NCBI GenBank assembly: GCA_030248195.1 | Contig: JASAND010030473.1 | Span: forward strand, 62,001 to 126,000 | Direction: 5' to 3' | Source: Trissonchulus latispiculum | Lineage: Eukaryota; Nematoda; Enoplea; Enoplida; Ironidae | Length of the DNA: 64,000 nucleotides | Shown here: one piece after another, positions 33,131 through 44,682 of the stretch | How the letters are laid out: each line of letters begins with the position of its first letter | Position numbering within the stretch: position 1 is the first letter of the stretch | Program-made: the position numbers and the translations under genes | Notes under the pieces: model-generated | Database searches by the model: none | Told to the model about the DNA's origin: nothing | What the model saw: the letters and a program-made list of their open reading frames with translations, nothing else

Positions 33131-34343
33131 CACTAATTATATATGGTTGTTTTTTGCTACGTGATCAAACTTGAAATTTAGTATAGTAGTTGCAAAGGTC
33201 CTAAGATACTCAGGACAAATACAACTCAGATCAGTCCCTTGACAGGGACGCCACAAAAATACCTTATATTGTTTCCTTTATAATTTGAGTAAAGCAGCTT
33301 ATACAGTACCTTTTATATCCCAGCCATTACCCTCGTCACTGTCACATACCTGCATTTGAACTTTATGCGTTCACGCGGGTTGTGATTGCAACAGAGTTTG
33401 TCACACCTTCATAAGATTAAGCATGCCACAAGCTAGTGAATTGGTGTAAACTTTCTCGAGTACGGCAATCCAAATTAGAGGTGCTTACTGGCTCAGTTTA
33501 TTTATTTGTGTACACATGATTATATATCTGCAACATGCTAGCAAAACTCAATATTTGTTCCTGGTGCGCCTCAGCGCAGCAGGTCTCTTAGGTTTGCTCA
33601 GCCATCTAAATTACGTGCACTTTAGAGGCAAAAGATAGCTTTCACCATAAAAGCCTGTAACTAGTGCATTAAGATAGCTGAGCATAAAATACACGTAAGT
33701 TTTTCGTTTTTCAGTTTTGGAAATTCACTATGTACGTATGACTCATAAAGTAAATAAATTCTTCTTAATTGTGAGATGCCAGCGAAAACTGGTTACAAAT
33801 AGCAATTCTGAAAAGTAAAATTGTTTCTTGCTTCAACTTTTGCAGATCATCGCTACTTTATGCATTTTGGCGACATTTTCGCTGCTGTATAATTCCGTAT
33901 TGGTTACAGATACCTAAGCTAATATACTATGAATAATAACAATAATATACTTTGAAAAGACTTTAAATTAACTTAAAAATAGTCCTGCATCAAGATAAAA
34001 AGGCTCTTCACTAAATATTAGCTTTTACACAAAAAAGAATTCAACAGCGCAGCAGGCTTACTATTAGTTTAAATGTTACTGAGGAAACTCTTTTACCTTT
34101 TGCAGACACTTTTGCTTGTTTATTTATTTATTTAGTTATTTAGTTTGCCTTATTTATTCCAATTTGAAATTTAGCGTTGAACAGTCCTAGGCGTTGCTAA
34201 GGAAACAGCATCCTTTGACTGAAAATGTTGCGGGACCTGCTAGCAGCAATATTCCTTATATTTTATTTTTCGTAACGAATCACAAGTGCTAATTAGATTC
34301 CCAAATAAATAAATAATAAACCTGTTTGTTCTTATTAGTTCAA
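33131..34343. other. Between DEG/ENaC B and GPCR G2 (convergent); no gene
   Basis: Untranslated or intergenic AT-rich DNA. About 33558-33605 carries GGTGCGCCTCAGCGCAGCAGGTCTcTTAgGTTTGCTCAGCCAT, also present at 53938-53981, so it is a dispersed repeat fragment. Confidence 0.5.
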
Positions 34344-36590
34344 TTAATGATGTCCTCCTGTGGTAGTCGTCTGTACTAGGGTTGTAGTTTTTCGTTGGAT
34401 GTTGGCCTTGAGAACTACCTCAGCCATCACCTCTCGCAATTTCGCATTAAAGCTGAAATATATTATGGGATTGATTACATGATTACACAGCCAGAAAACG
34501 TGCATGAATGTCAATAGCTCTAATGGTATCGGATAGCTGTAGCTGAAAAAGATGAGAATCTGCCAGAATACCGTTGTCATACAGAATACGGTACTTGTAA
34601 TGATGCACTGACTAGCCAGCTTTGATTCACGTTTAAGGTTAGCCTTAAACGCAGTAGCTTGATCGCTCCCATCACTAGCCAAGACCTTTCGCCTCTGCCT
34701 AATACTCAAAATTGTCCAAGTGTTGAACACAACCTGTAGAATGACGCTGGCATAGACGACCACCTCGTTGATCCGAAACGAAATCCAGTGCCCTCCAGCA
34801 ATCGTCATATACTGAGCACTCCAGAATGCCGCTTTGTTGGATACAAAAAGGAACGCTGAAAGTGTGATACAAAACAGAAAAATGTGTGGGAATATGCAGA
34901 AAATTGCCGTTGCCCTTTTTGAAAAATAGCGGTCTCGTTTGGTCCAAAATTTAATCGAGATTAGTCGGTTGAACGCGATTATGGCAAACAGAGTGGCTCC
35001 GGTGAACCATTCGGTTGCCTGAAGAATCCACATGTATCGATCAAAATCAATCAGCTGTGGAACTGTGGTTTCGATCAATCTAATTCCTCCGTAGATACCG
35101 ATCATCGATAGCTCAATGGCGTCCGAGAAGCAAAGACTTGACATTAGAAAGAAAGCAGGTTTATGAAACTCCTTCACGACCAGAAAAGTGATACCTGGAA
35201 TCAGGTTTAGGATCACACCAGCTGATCCGATCGATGTATACAAGATACCAGCAATCTTTCTCATGCCACTGTAGTCTGTCTAAACCAATTGGCATGAATT
35301 AGCAGAACAGTATAGGAACCAAAGCTAATTAGAGCTTAACACGTTCAACACATAGTAGGTCACCGGTGACCTACATAAGCTTTTCTGCTCAAACACGTAG
35401 ATCACCGGTGACCTACACTTGTTAGACGTTTCCAGTAGACTGGAAAATGATTTGTTTGTGCGGAAGGCATATTTTTATAACATTTGTTTAATGTGAAGGC
35501 AAAATATAATCAAGCTGTAAAACTCAGTCCTAAGTCTTTTCTAAAACATTAGTTAAGGTTACCGTAATAAATCGAATGTTTGAGGAGAAATTCTTAAAAA
35601 AGGTTAATTGTTGCGAACGTGTTAAAAGCTTAATCGCGAAGGTGGTGTAGTACTCTTTTGTTTTGTAGCTCACTATTTGATTTTACTTAATAATAGCTGA
35701 GCCGACGTTAGACTGAAACACTATAGTATGGTTTCTATCGGAACTGAAATACCATATGTTGAGAAAAGGTCCAATTCAGAGGTTTAAAATGATTTCGAAC
35801 AAGAACAGAGAAAATTAGGAATTGTTAGCGGTCCAAAAATCAGCATATGTGCAAATGCCATATCAATGTTTACCAAACATAGCAGAAAGGGTACTTATTT
35901 ACTTACTAATAGCATCAAGAGTACATAATAGATAAGAGTAAGAAACTCTTACACTAGCATGTACAAATCACGCTATTCATGCTCGGCTCATTAACTCGGA
36001 ACTCTAACGTTCGGGTGGGTCCCACGTTGTACTAATTACACGCTTTCATTTAAGCGTGTGTCTGCTTGCTGATTGGCCCATTAGCCTAAGCCCTATGGTA
36101 GGTATTATATTAGTAATTTTAATTAATTATTTATAACTTTAATTAATTTAATGCAATTAAAAACTAATTCGACTTCTTCGTAGCATTTTTTCTGCTCTTT
36201 CCAATGATGTAAGAATTGTTGCCCAGAACAAAAATTCGAAGGAATGTTATGGAATAAATTACCCACCATAAGCCTTAGGCTAATGGGCCAATCAGCGAGC
36301 AGACACACGCTTACATGAAAGCGTGTCATTGGTGCAAAGTGAGACCTCCCCCCCCCCGGAAGTTACGGGGGTCCCGACTTAATGAACCGAGTATTCCTAG
36401 CATGATTTGTACATGCTAGTGTAATAGTTTCTTACTCTTATCTATTATGTACTCTTGATTGTGCACAAGCTCTTGCAATATGATGCTTAGAACAACATCG
36501 CACCGTTTTGCGAATAGTACTGTTTAATCTTAAAATAGTAACCTTTAACCTCAAAAGCTTACATAAGATGTGATTGCTTACCTCATTCAT
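34344..36590 (-). CDS. Rhodopsin-like 7TM receptor G2 (2 coding exons)
   Basis: Paralogue of G1, about 314 residues. Coding exon 1 is 36590-36582 (Met-Asn-Glu, donor GTAAGC); exon 2 is 35279-34344 after GGTTTAG, both phase 0. Intron 1 is about 1.3 kb and holds a piggyBac-like MITE (35340-35621) and a foldback (35914-36459). TM1 GSAGVILNLIPGITFLV, TM2 SSLCFSDAIELSMIGIYGG, TM3 TGATLFAIIAFNRLISIKFW (NRL for DRY), TM4 AIFCIFPHIFLFCITLSAFL, TM5 NEVVVYASVILQVVFNTWTI, TM6 TTVFWQILIFFSY, TM7 HVINPIIYFSFNAKL. The tail is KTTTLVQTTTTGGHH. The exon is fully open and much more like G1 than DEG/ENaC B is like A, so it appears maintained although its neighbouring channel copy has decayed. Ligand unknown. 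Confidence 0.86.
35340..35621. mobile_element. piggyBac-like MITE with paired AGGTCACCGGTGACCT palindromes
   Basis: Flanked by TTAA at 35336-35339 and 35622-35625. TIRs start CACGTTC (CACGTTCAACAC left, reverse complement of right CACGTTCGCAAC). TTAA target duplication and a CACGTT terminus are piggyBac traits. The exact 20-base palindrome GTAGGTCACCGGTGACCTAC is at 35355-35374, with a one-change copy at 35397-35416. No coding. Inserted in intron 1 of G2, 61 bases upstream of exon 2. Confidence 0.8.
35914..36459. mobile_element. Foldback element F2, ~190-base arms
   Basis: Ends ATCAAGAGTACATAATAGAT (35914) and its reverse complement ending 36459. The arms continue through CTAGCATGTACAAATCA, a TTAACTCGGxxCTCTAACTTC-like part, ACACGCTTTCAT, GCGTGTGTCTGCT, GATTGGCCCATTAGCC and CTATGGTAGG. 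The spacer is about 150 AT-rich bases. The right arm holds a C-run (about 36349-36357). A solo copy of one terminus is at 63170-63193. Confidence 0.85.
36582..36590 (-). CDS. 9-base first coding exon of GPCR G2 (MNE)
   Basis: ATGAATGAG then donor GTAAGCAATCAC on minus, matching the G1 exon at 21970-21962 in length, sequence, phase and donor. Upstream on the transcript is CTTCAAACAGTTGAC, presumably 5' UTR. Confidence 0.7.
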
Positions 36591-36921
36591 GTCAACTGTT
36601 TGAAGAATCAAGAATGGAAAATGCAGAACGACAATACAATCAAACTAGGCTAGGACCACTTATTCCTGGATATAAAGTTTAAGTATTACTATACTACAAC
36701 AAAGCAAATACAACTAGTTGTAACTGATAGATATAAGGTACAAGCAGATTTTGCATGAACGGACTACCACTAAATTCGCCACCAATCGGAAACATACCTG
36801 TTTAATTTGCAAGCTTTGCTCATATTACAAAATTTCCTCAGCTTGATCAGAGCTTTAGAACTATGCTGGGATAGAGCTTTTGTACACTTTTAATTTTGAC
36901 CCCAATTTGCAACAGCACCAT

Positions 36922-37106
36922 ACATGTGCTTGGGGGGGGGGGTTTCATCCCCCCAGACCTGGACCTCACCCCCATAGAGGTTCCTGTCCCCCCAGAATCC
37001 GGATTTTTCCGGTTTTTTAGGCACAAAAACTAAAAAAGTAGGTGCTCCGGCGGCCATAGGCCGCCGGCTCACCCCCCCCCCCCAGAACTTCCCATCCTAC
37101 ACATGT
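36922..37106 (-). mobile_element. GC-rich MITE family M1, copy 1
   Basis: Ends ACATGTGCTTGGGGGG and (reverse complement) ACATGTGTAGGATGGGAAGTT. The reverse complement matches 60774-60948: GGGAAGTTxTGGG, GAxCCGGC, AAAAAACCGGAAAAATCCxG, ATTCTGGGGGG, GGTCCAGGTCT, GATGAAACC. Long G/C runs. No coding content. Confidence 0.8.
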
Positions 37107-38284
37107 TTGAACAGCACCAAATATGTAAACACCAAAAGATAAAAACTGCCTAAGTCTTCTAGTCCGATGTAAAAGGACTGTCGATAACTCGACATCCATG
37201 GTGCTCGATGTCAACTAAGCTATCCATCCGTCGATGGAAATGAGAAGCAAATGGGCAGTCGAACTTGTATTCAATTTCGCAGCAACAAGTAAAGTTTTCA
37301 CTACATCCACACGAAGTCTAGCAGACAACAAACGAATCCGATTTTTCTGGCCAATTGTAACAACTACCTATGCGCTCATACCCTAGCACACAATTATGTC
37401 ACGGGAGAAATGAGTTTGATAACTCTAACTTGAACCCAATTACTTGAAAGTGAGACAAGCTTGACAAACAAAATATGCTAGAACTGGAAAGAATTTCCAA
37501 TTATACTTTCCGCAGTTTATTTTGGAACTTTACCGTGACAGTCGTCGTCGTAGCAGTCAAATGTCGTCAATATGCTAATATATCTGAAAACGTGTGCAGT
37601 GAACTGCCGATATAGCAAATACACTACATGTACTAGGAAAATAGTTCTAGATACGTTACCCGGTTCTATGTCTAGCAGGAGTGCTGTTCCTGCGTCTTTC
37701 GATAATATGGACCTTATACGGTTTACTCTCCAAGCTTGGCTAGATTTAATTTTCTATTCATCCGCGTGCAACAATATGCTGCTAGATTGGTTTAGCTTAT
37801 CTCGTAACCATCAACGTGCCTTTTTGAGCAAACTAACCAGTGGGCACAGTCATTAGTCTGGTTATGTTAATGCAGAAGAGTGTCACATTTATTTATTTCT
37901 AAGGAGGTGCATCGGTATTATAGATGCAGTGTCTGAACAGATTATGCAGTTTTAATGAATTTTTAAATGAATCTTTTTTGGTTTGCATGATAGATTCTGA
38001 CACAATTTCGGCTGTTGAGAGCACGTGAATAGATATCTACCGTCATGGCTCAGCTCGTAGTGCAAAAATTCTTAAGTTCATCCTAGCTTCATAATATGAA
38101 TTTGAATTGCATGGCAAGAAAGAACGCAAAACGTGCAGAAGAACATATGCAGAAGTTTTCATTTGTCATGAACTATGACCCCAACAATACAATTGTTGGA
38201 TGTGTACAATAAAGTTTCAACTTTCTTAAATTTCAAAATTTCCATTGTATACACTTGAATTCAAGGCACCTTGAAGCATGATTA
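37107..38284. other. No gene recognised
   Basis: AT-rich; the open frame at 37572-37856 lacks recognisable motifs. Nothing else seen. Confidence 0.45.
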
Positions 38285-38763
38285 AATAATGGAAGGTGAA
38301 ACTGAAATAGGCGGCATAGCGGTTGAATCACTTTTGGCCGCCTGATATGCTAAGAGAAACTCCATTGTTTTGTATTTTCTTTAAACAAAAGCTCCAGAAT
38401 TTGGTTTGGGAGCTGTAGCCAACTCAAAAGTAAGTAAATTTTACAGATCTCCAACGCCCAGCCCCAATTCTGGGGAAGTTTATTTGACGCTAACTTTAGC
38501 AAAACGTGACCAAATTAGCTCAAAACCTTGTGTGGGTGCACTCCAACACATGCCTGGTAGATTCGCAATATAATTTGGAAATCTTAAAATTGTAAATTCT
38601 TAAGGTTTTCAAGGATGGACCGATTGATTTTTGTCATCGAACCAACAAATATTCAAGTAAGTATATACGCTTATGGTGTAAGTCCAAAAGATCTTGTATA
38701 CAATATTTCGACAAGACCGATGTCAACCCCGTGCAGTCAATTTCAGTTTAACCTTCCATTATT
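38285..38763. mobile_element. Short TIR element (AATAATGGAAGG ends)
   Basis: AATAATGGAAGGTGAAACTG at the left end and CAGTTTAACCTTCCATTATT at the right form a TIR of about 23 bases with one mismatch. The interior of about 430 bases is non-coding. A TA target duplication is possible but not decisive. Confidence 0.65.
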
Positions 38764-39245
38764 GAAATGTGTTTCACTGCTGAGAATTTAGGCGAATATG
38801 ATGAAATTTGGAAATTTCAGAAAGCTGGAAGCGAATAGCCAAGAAATAAATTGGTTGGAATCTCAGCTCACGACAATTGCAAATTTTTGCAGGTGGCCAA
38901 TTTAGGGTAGACCATGCTCGAAATACCTAGACACAATGCACTAAACGTAATGTGTCTAGGCACTTTACGAGTTATCTGAATTAGTTTAGACAATTCTCGG
39001 TGTCTAACGTCACTATTTGACTTACGACATATCGTAAGACCAGCACTGGATTCCTCAAAATCTACATATTTCTAAAATTTAGCAGAAGCTGCCATTCTAC
39101 AAAGTTTTAAGCGGTTTGGTTGACAAATGAAACCATTCATGTAAGTGCCCCCATAGAAAACGTGTCATGTCAAAAAGGCAGTATTCAGAAATCACCTTTT
39201 TTTAAAAATACGGTGAAATTAAACAATTTAAACTATTTAGATTTT

Positions 39246-39609
39246 AGGAACGTCGTCCAAATTGTAGACGGGTTCCCGTTAGAAAACCCTCGGGAAAATT
39301 TTCTCAAAAATCCCGTCCACCTGCAATGTTTTCCCGTCTAGTTTTTTCTTAGCTAACGTCACTTCTCTACAGCAAACTGCAGCCTTTATATATTTATATG
39401 CAGTAACAGCAGCAGGTCATATATAACAGCATATTTGCAGCAACACTTGCACGTATGTGTGGCTTAGGATACAGTAACAACAGCAAAGAGCTTGTGACGA
39501 AAGCAGGCTAGTAAAAAGCTAAAATAAATCCTGCTAAGAAACCCGTCCTAGACGGAAAAATGAAACGGGATTTTGCTATTTTCCCGTTGTGTATTTGGAC
39601 GACGTTCCT
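39246..39609. mobile_element. Short TIR element (AGGAACGTCGTCCAAAT ends)
   Basis: Exact 17-base TIR: AGGAACGTCGTCCAAAT (39246-39262) and its reverse complement ending 39609. Subterminal CCCGT/ACGGG repeats occur on both sides (ACGGGTTCCCGTTAG; CCCGTCCTAGACGG; AACGGGAT). The interior contains GCAGCAACA-rich sequence. Non-coding. Confidence 0.8.
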
Positions 39610-41850
39610 TAACAAGCAAACGCTCATGAGTCACATAATTTCAATATTTTAGATCGGATCAAGCCCCATCAGTTGTTGTTGTTGGATCAGGCACTGCAAC
39701 CTGTACCCTAGTCCAGTTTAGCCAAGTTGACAACGTCCAACAACAGCCTTTCTGAACTTGGCAACTGCAAATTGCAGTTTCCCAACTTGTTTTCAACGAA
39801 GATTCTCTTGGTCTGACGAAATTAAGAATTCTGAATAAAGGATCAAGAGTTCTGGGTTTCTGACTGGGAATTTCTGAGTTTCAAAATTTGATCAAAACCC
39901 ATAACAACCTCAACGTGAGAAGGGAATATTCGGCTTATTGAGAGAAAGCTAGCATTGGTTATTTTAAGTAAATCCAATTTAATCAGAAACTTTCGAAATT
40001 GTTATTTGAACCAGGATTTCTAATTCATTTTGAACAAACATTGAACTGTTATTTTGAAGGATCAAATGAATGGAGAAGGATTGAAATACCAAATATTTTA
40101 AACGATTGTGTTGAAAGAGATATAAGAATTCAGCAAAACTTGCAGCATTGAATATTTGGAATACTTCGTTCTGCTAGTCCACACATCGTGCACATAACAT
40201 ATTCTATTATAATACATTACTACAGATTTCAGTTTATCTGCATAAGGTGTTGACACTTAGCTCTTACTTCTCGATAGTTCTCATTTATCGTAGGCAGCGT
40301 AATATTTTTCAATAAAATTTGCGAATTGCATGCAAATTTTAATTGCATTAACAGGCTAGCTTCTAAATTTGTCCAGCGATCAACGTCGCATCAGTCATAA
40401 ATTTATTGTAGTTCTCCAGCAAAAGCAAACTAGAGTGGAGCTAAAACCAATTTTCATAACGTTCAATTAAACTGAGATTAAGTACGGTATACGAATAAAA
40501 TTAGTAAATTCCAGCTAGCCAACATTGGAAAGGAATAGCTAAAGAACGGCCAACTGCCAACGGCCAATTGGCTGGCCAATTTCAAGTTCCGGCCAAGCCA
40601 AGCTAAGCCAATCCAACCTAAGAAAAGTTCGGCCAATCCCAGCACTAGTTTAAGCACTGTGCGTGTTGACGTGAAACGTGTATGAGAAACAGGATTTGTA
40701 CCCATAAAGTAACAAACCGGAAGTATTCGGTCACAAGGTCAGTTAGTCCTAGGATTGCGGGGAAACTATAGCGTTCTGTTATGCAACCAGAGCAATATGT
40801 GCAGCAACAAAATTTCGTCAAACTTATTCACTGCTTTGCTCACAGGATAATTTAAGATAAGCATTACGCAAAAATCTAAAGGGTTATGTCAAGTAACGTT
40901 TGTTTTAATCGGTTGTAAATTGGTTGCTTTATTGCAGGAACTAAAATTTAGACAATTGTAATAGAATTAGTAAAACGTGACGCGAAAAATTAACCAGAAA
41001 ATGGTCAAAAAGTAGTTTCAACTAGTTAATCTGCGGAGAAGAACTCCTATGTCATGGATTTGTGAAGACGACCAATGATCATCAATATGGAATGTAGTTA
41101 TTTAGTAATGTCCAAGCATTAATTGTATAAATGGTTTTATGTTTGCCAAGTCAGAGTTGCTGTACTCAACATTAAGGGAAATTCTTAAATAGGGTCCAAG
41201 GTTTGCACTCAATTAGGTCAGAAATCTTAGTCTCAATGACGATTTTAAGTGTAATTAAGATTAGATGTTGTTTAATTTACTAACAATATTAATCTAGAAG
41301 TTGTAAACGGAGAGTTAATTCGGTCACCCATTCCCTAATAACCGGAGTTGTCACTCCACTCAACTTTAAATGGCAGTATCTTGATAAATCTTAAAGAAAA
41401 TCATGAGTTGTTACTCCCCACGAAGAAAAATATTGACATTTTGACTAATCTTAAGCGTATTAATGAGTTGTCACTCATAACTTGAGCCAAGAATGGTCCT
41501 TTTTCACCGCCTTGTACGTTTGTCATTGACTGAATATGAATTAGCAGGAAGCCATTAACCTGTAATCGGGAATTCACATGACTACTAAGCTGAAAATTGG
41601 TCGCAAGATTACCTATAAAGTGGAAATTTACACTAAAACCAATAAATATTGGAAGATGGTTCAATTCTAGGTATTAAATAGCTAGGTACGTACTTAGATA
41701 GGGTTAATTAGTGACAATTAGGTAATAATTAGTTAATTTTAGTAATTTTGGTGAAAACATGACTTGGGCTCATATGAAAGAGAATTTAACACCGATTCCA
41801 AAACTCCAAACCCAACGTTTTAACTCTCCCAAATGAGAAAGTTGTAAGTA
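39610..41850. other. No gene recognised
   Basis: Non-coding. About 40540-40640 is a decayed GGCCAA-rich stretch. Around 41340-41480 the phrase GAGTTGTcACTC recurs three times in about 130 bases, spaced 63-65 apart, with intervening TCTTAA phrases: a short degenerate tandem array. Confidence 0.45.
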
Positions 41851-41959
41851 AAAATGTCTTTTAACAAGATTACGTTCTTGTTTCGTGATCTTAACACTCC
41901 AAAAAGGAGTGTTCTAAAAAGGTTTTTGTTTTGGTCTGACTTAAGTCAAACCTTTTTTC

Positions 41960-43640
41960 CTTCCCTTTCTCTTTTCTCCACTCTGTTGGGCCTCCCTCTT
42001 CTAGGGCCCAACAGTTGTCTTCCCCTTGAACTTTTGGCCAAAGACAAAGCCAACAAGGAGGAAAAGATAATTTAACGTAGTTTAGGCCCAAGTCATAACA
42101 AGAAGGGGGCCGTTGGCCTTTATTAATAATAAAATCCCAATAAAAAGTAGGTAGATAGACGTACGTATGTATATATATGTTAATTATGTAATTTGTAATT
42201 TCGTGAAAATTATGCAATTTACGCAACTATTAGTTAAAGTTCTGAAATTTCGTAAAATTGTCCCTTTGGTTGCGTTTATGTGTTAAAGAAAGTTTTGCAA
42301 AATTTTGCTAAAATTCAGGACCCGAAATATATCAAAAAAGGGCCAGTTGGAGGGCAATAATTTTTAAAATCTCATTAATATTGACCCTCGGTGGCCAGCT
42401 GGCTCAGCCCGCCGCTGCGCCCCAAGTGCAAAAGGTGGCTAGCTTCTAGAAAGTTCTAGAACCTCCTAGAAGCTTTCCCTTAAAATAAAAGGAAAAGTCA
42501 GGCCCCGAACTTACTAATGACTTGTCATCGAGCTGTCAGCACAACTGTCAGCTCGACCCCAAAATTTTCAGTTTCAGTCAGTGTTCGTTGAGTTGCAGCC
42601 GAGGTAGGCTGCTTTTCCCCTTCTTTAGGTGCGCCTCCAGTGCAATTGTCATTGCATGGGGATTCAAACGCACCCTCCCTGGTTAGGACGCTTAGGGACT
42701 TTTCTCTGACCCGCACTGGTCAGAGAAAAGAAATTGAGAATTTCACGCGAACACTACCTTTTAGGAGCCAGATGGGTTTGTTATACCCGGCCAATTTCCT
42801 GCGATTTTCTGCCATTTGGCCACTATTTTCGGAGGCCTTCGGGCCAAACTTTATTATATCTTTTCTAGGCCATTGGGTCAATCGTTGTGATATGTTTTTG
42901 GGGTTTTCCGACCAATTTCTTTTGTGTATTTTTGGGCCGTAGATCCCCATTTTTATCAACATTTTGGGCCCAAGGCCGACTTTCATTTCTCTAGCATGCG
43001 TGGGCCCTTGAGCCACCTTTTAGTTCTGTTAATTTAAATCCTTATTATTATCATTTTATTATTTCAATAAAAGGGGCAGCTCATGTAAACCCCTCCTGTT
43101 TGACGGAGGTCTTGAGAATTGCCCCTGCTTTTGTTTTTCTGTTTTTTAAAAGCCGACACTCTCTTGCTATCGAGGTTTGCTGACCTTCGCCGTTCTTTTG
43201 TTTTATTCATTTTATCATTTTTGTTTGTATTTTTTCGGTCAAGCCACGACCATGATTTTTTACCTTTCTAATAAGGCCCTTTTGGCCCAAAATTGGGGTT
43301 TTCTTGAAAGTAGAATATGGGATATTTGAGTGGGGACCCAACCCCTAAGTCTGAGTTAGAGGGTCCCTTTACTTCGACTCTAATTTATTAAGTTAGTTGG
43401 AAAGATGTTCACCCCACAGCCGGCAACTAGGAGTTGCCGGCCGTATTGTTTTACCATGGCTTTGTTAAGTCACAAAAACTCACTGTGTGTCCATAATCTA
43501 TGTGTTTGTTGTAGGTCGGTACTGAAAATTAATAGGTCACAAATATACGAAATGAATTTTTATAACCGAGTTCTCAAAATAATCAGCAATTTTAACCTGT
43601 CATTTTTAAATAATTAATAATCCAGCGTTTCACGGGGAAT
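41960..43640 (+). other. Possible retroelement terminal/promoter segment; no protein recognised
   Basis: Compositionally distinct from its flanks. It carries a heat-shock-element array (42444-42476), a TATA-like AAAATAAAAGG about 20 bases further, and an AATAAA at 43067. This order (enhancer, TATA, polyadenylation signal) suits an LTR or a heat-inducible mobile element, but no matching second terminus or gene was found. Open frames here (42640-42942, 41854-42075) lack recognisable motifs. Confidence 0.35.
42444..42476. promoter_or_regulatory. Heat-shock-element array (HSF-binding type)
   Basis: Alternating TTC and GAA triplets at exact two-base spacing: TTC 42444, GAA 42449, TTC 42454, GAA 42459, then TCC 42464 (one change), GAA 42469, TTT 42474 (one change). 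Four perfect consecutive pentamers exceed the three of a canonical HSE. A TATA-like AAAATAAAAGG follows at about 42482. No confident downstream gene is seen. Confidence 0.7.
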
Positions 43641-43688
43641 GACCGGCTTCCCCATTAATTAATTTAATTGTTGTTTGTAGTTTTGTTT

Positions 43689-43715
43689 AGTAATGATTGC
43701 TTAGCAATCATTACT
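43689..43715. repeat. Short perfect hairpin
   Basis: AGTAATGATTGC, loop TTA, GCAATCATTACT. 12-base arms, no T-run, so not an obvious terminator; function unknown. Confidence 0.7.
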
Positions 43716-44256
43716 CACGTGGCTTTCTTAATTTCAACACTCTCTCACAAAATATTACAAATTTTCCAAAGTCCTGCGCTACAAGTCGAGTTTTAAAACC
43801 CTAAAACTCGCACCAAAATCTCAACCAATTTTCTCTTAAAGTAACAGTTAATATTATTAAGATATGTTTGAAATAATAGCTGGGAAGCCAGAATAGCAAG
43901 CGCATTTAGGACTGGGCTTTGCCTGAATTGTTTTGTAACCATGCTTGTAGTTAGAGTAAGAATTAGTAATTGATAACAATAATTAGGAATGTGACAGTGT
44001 AAATGCGTGATAACTGACTGTGCATGTGGCATGTGGGAAACACCGAAATTATACCAAGGTTCACATAGTACGCAGGAAAGTAATAGTAGGTAACGTAGTT
44101 CTAGTGGATAAGTCTGGAAGTCTGTGAATGCATGCTTATTTAGGTAATGCAGGTTTAGGTCCAAAAATAGCAAATATGCAAATGAGGTTCAGACCGAGGG
44201 ATCTAGGGTCACTTGGACCACGCATTAGGTCTTATCAGTCGAAAAAGCGATATCCT

Positions 44257-44303
44257 CGATTCGTCCGCGTAGGCGACTCCTTGTTAAGAGTGCGGACGAA
44301 TCG
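44257..44303. repeat. 12-base-arm hairpin with 23-base loop
   Basis: CGATTCGTCCGC (44257-44268) and GCGGACGAATCG (44292-44303) are exact reverse complements. Higher GC than the surroundings. Confidence 0.65.
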
Positions 44304-44682
44304 CATGGAAACTCTCCAGTAGTTGAGTTTTTACGCAAAATTAATGCACTATCTGTTTAAAAACTGTTGTTTTCGCAATTTCCTCATAAAACGCATGAGA
44401 ATAGTACGTAAGACCAATAATGGAGGAAGTTTTAAAGTTTTCAGTACTCGTAATAATGACAGTTGTCACCTCTTTTAGTTCGAGACCGGTACATGTTGTT
44501 ATTGCCATTTTCAGTTGATTCAGTCATATTCAACTCAAATTCCCTTCGTAATTATGACCGCAGTAACGGTCTGGCACCATTTCATGTCAGTGCCTACGTT
44601 TGAAGACAAATCTGGCAAGACTCTGTTATACACTGTTCAATAAGAGTAAAGGATCAACCTTGCTTAACTGATACCTGTTACA

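Noticed and set aside
34699..34947. Minus-strand 82-codon frame within GPCR G2
   Set aside because: Out-of-frame shadow of the G2 coding exon.
41891..42226. 111-codon minus-strand open frame
   Set aside because: Overlaps another frame on the plus strand, has no motifs and lies in a compositionally odd mobile-element-like region.
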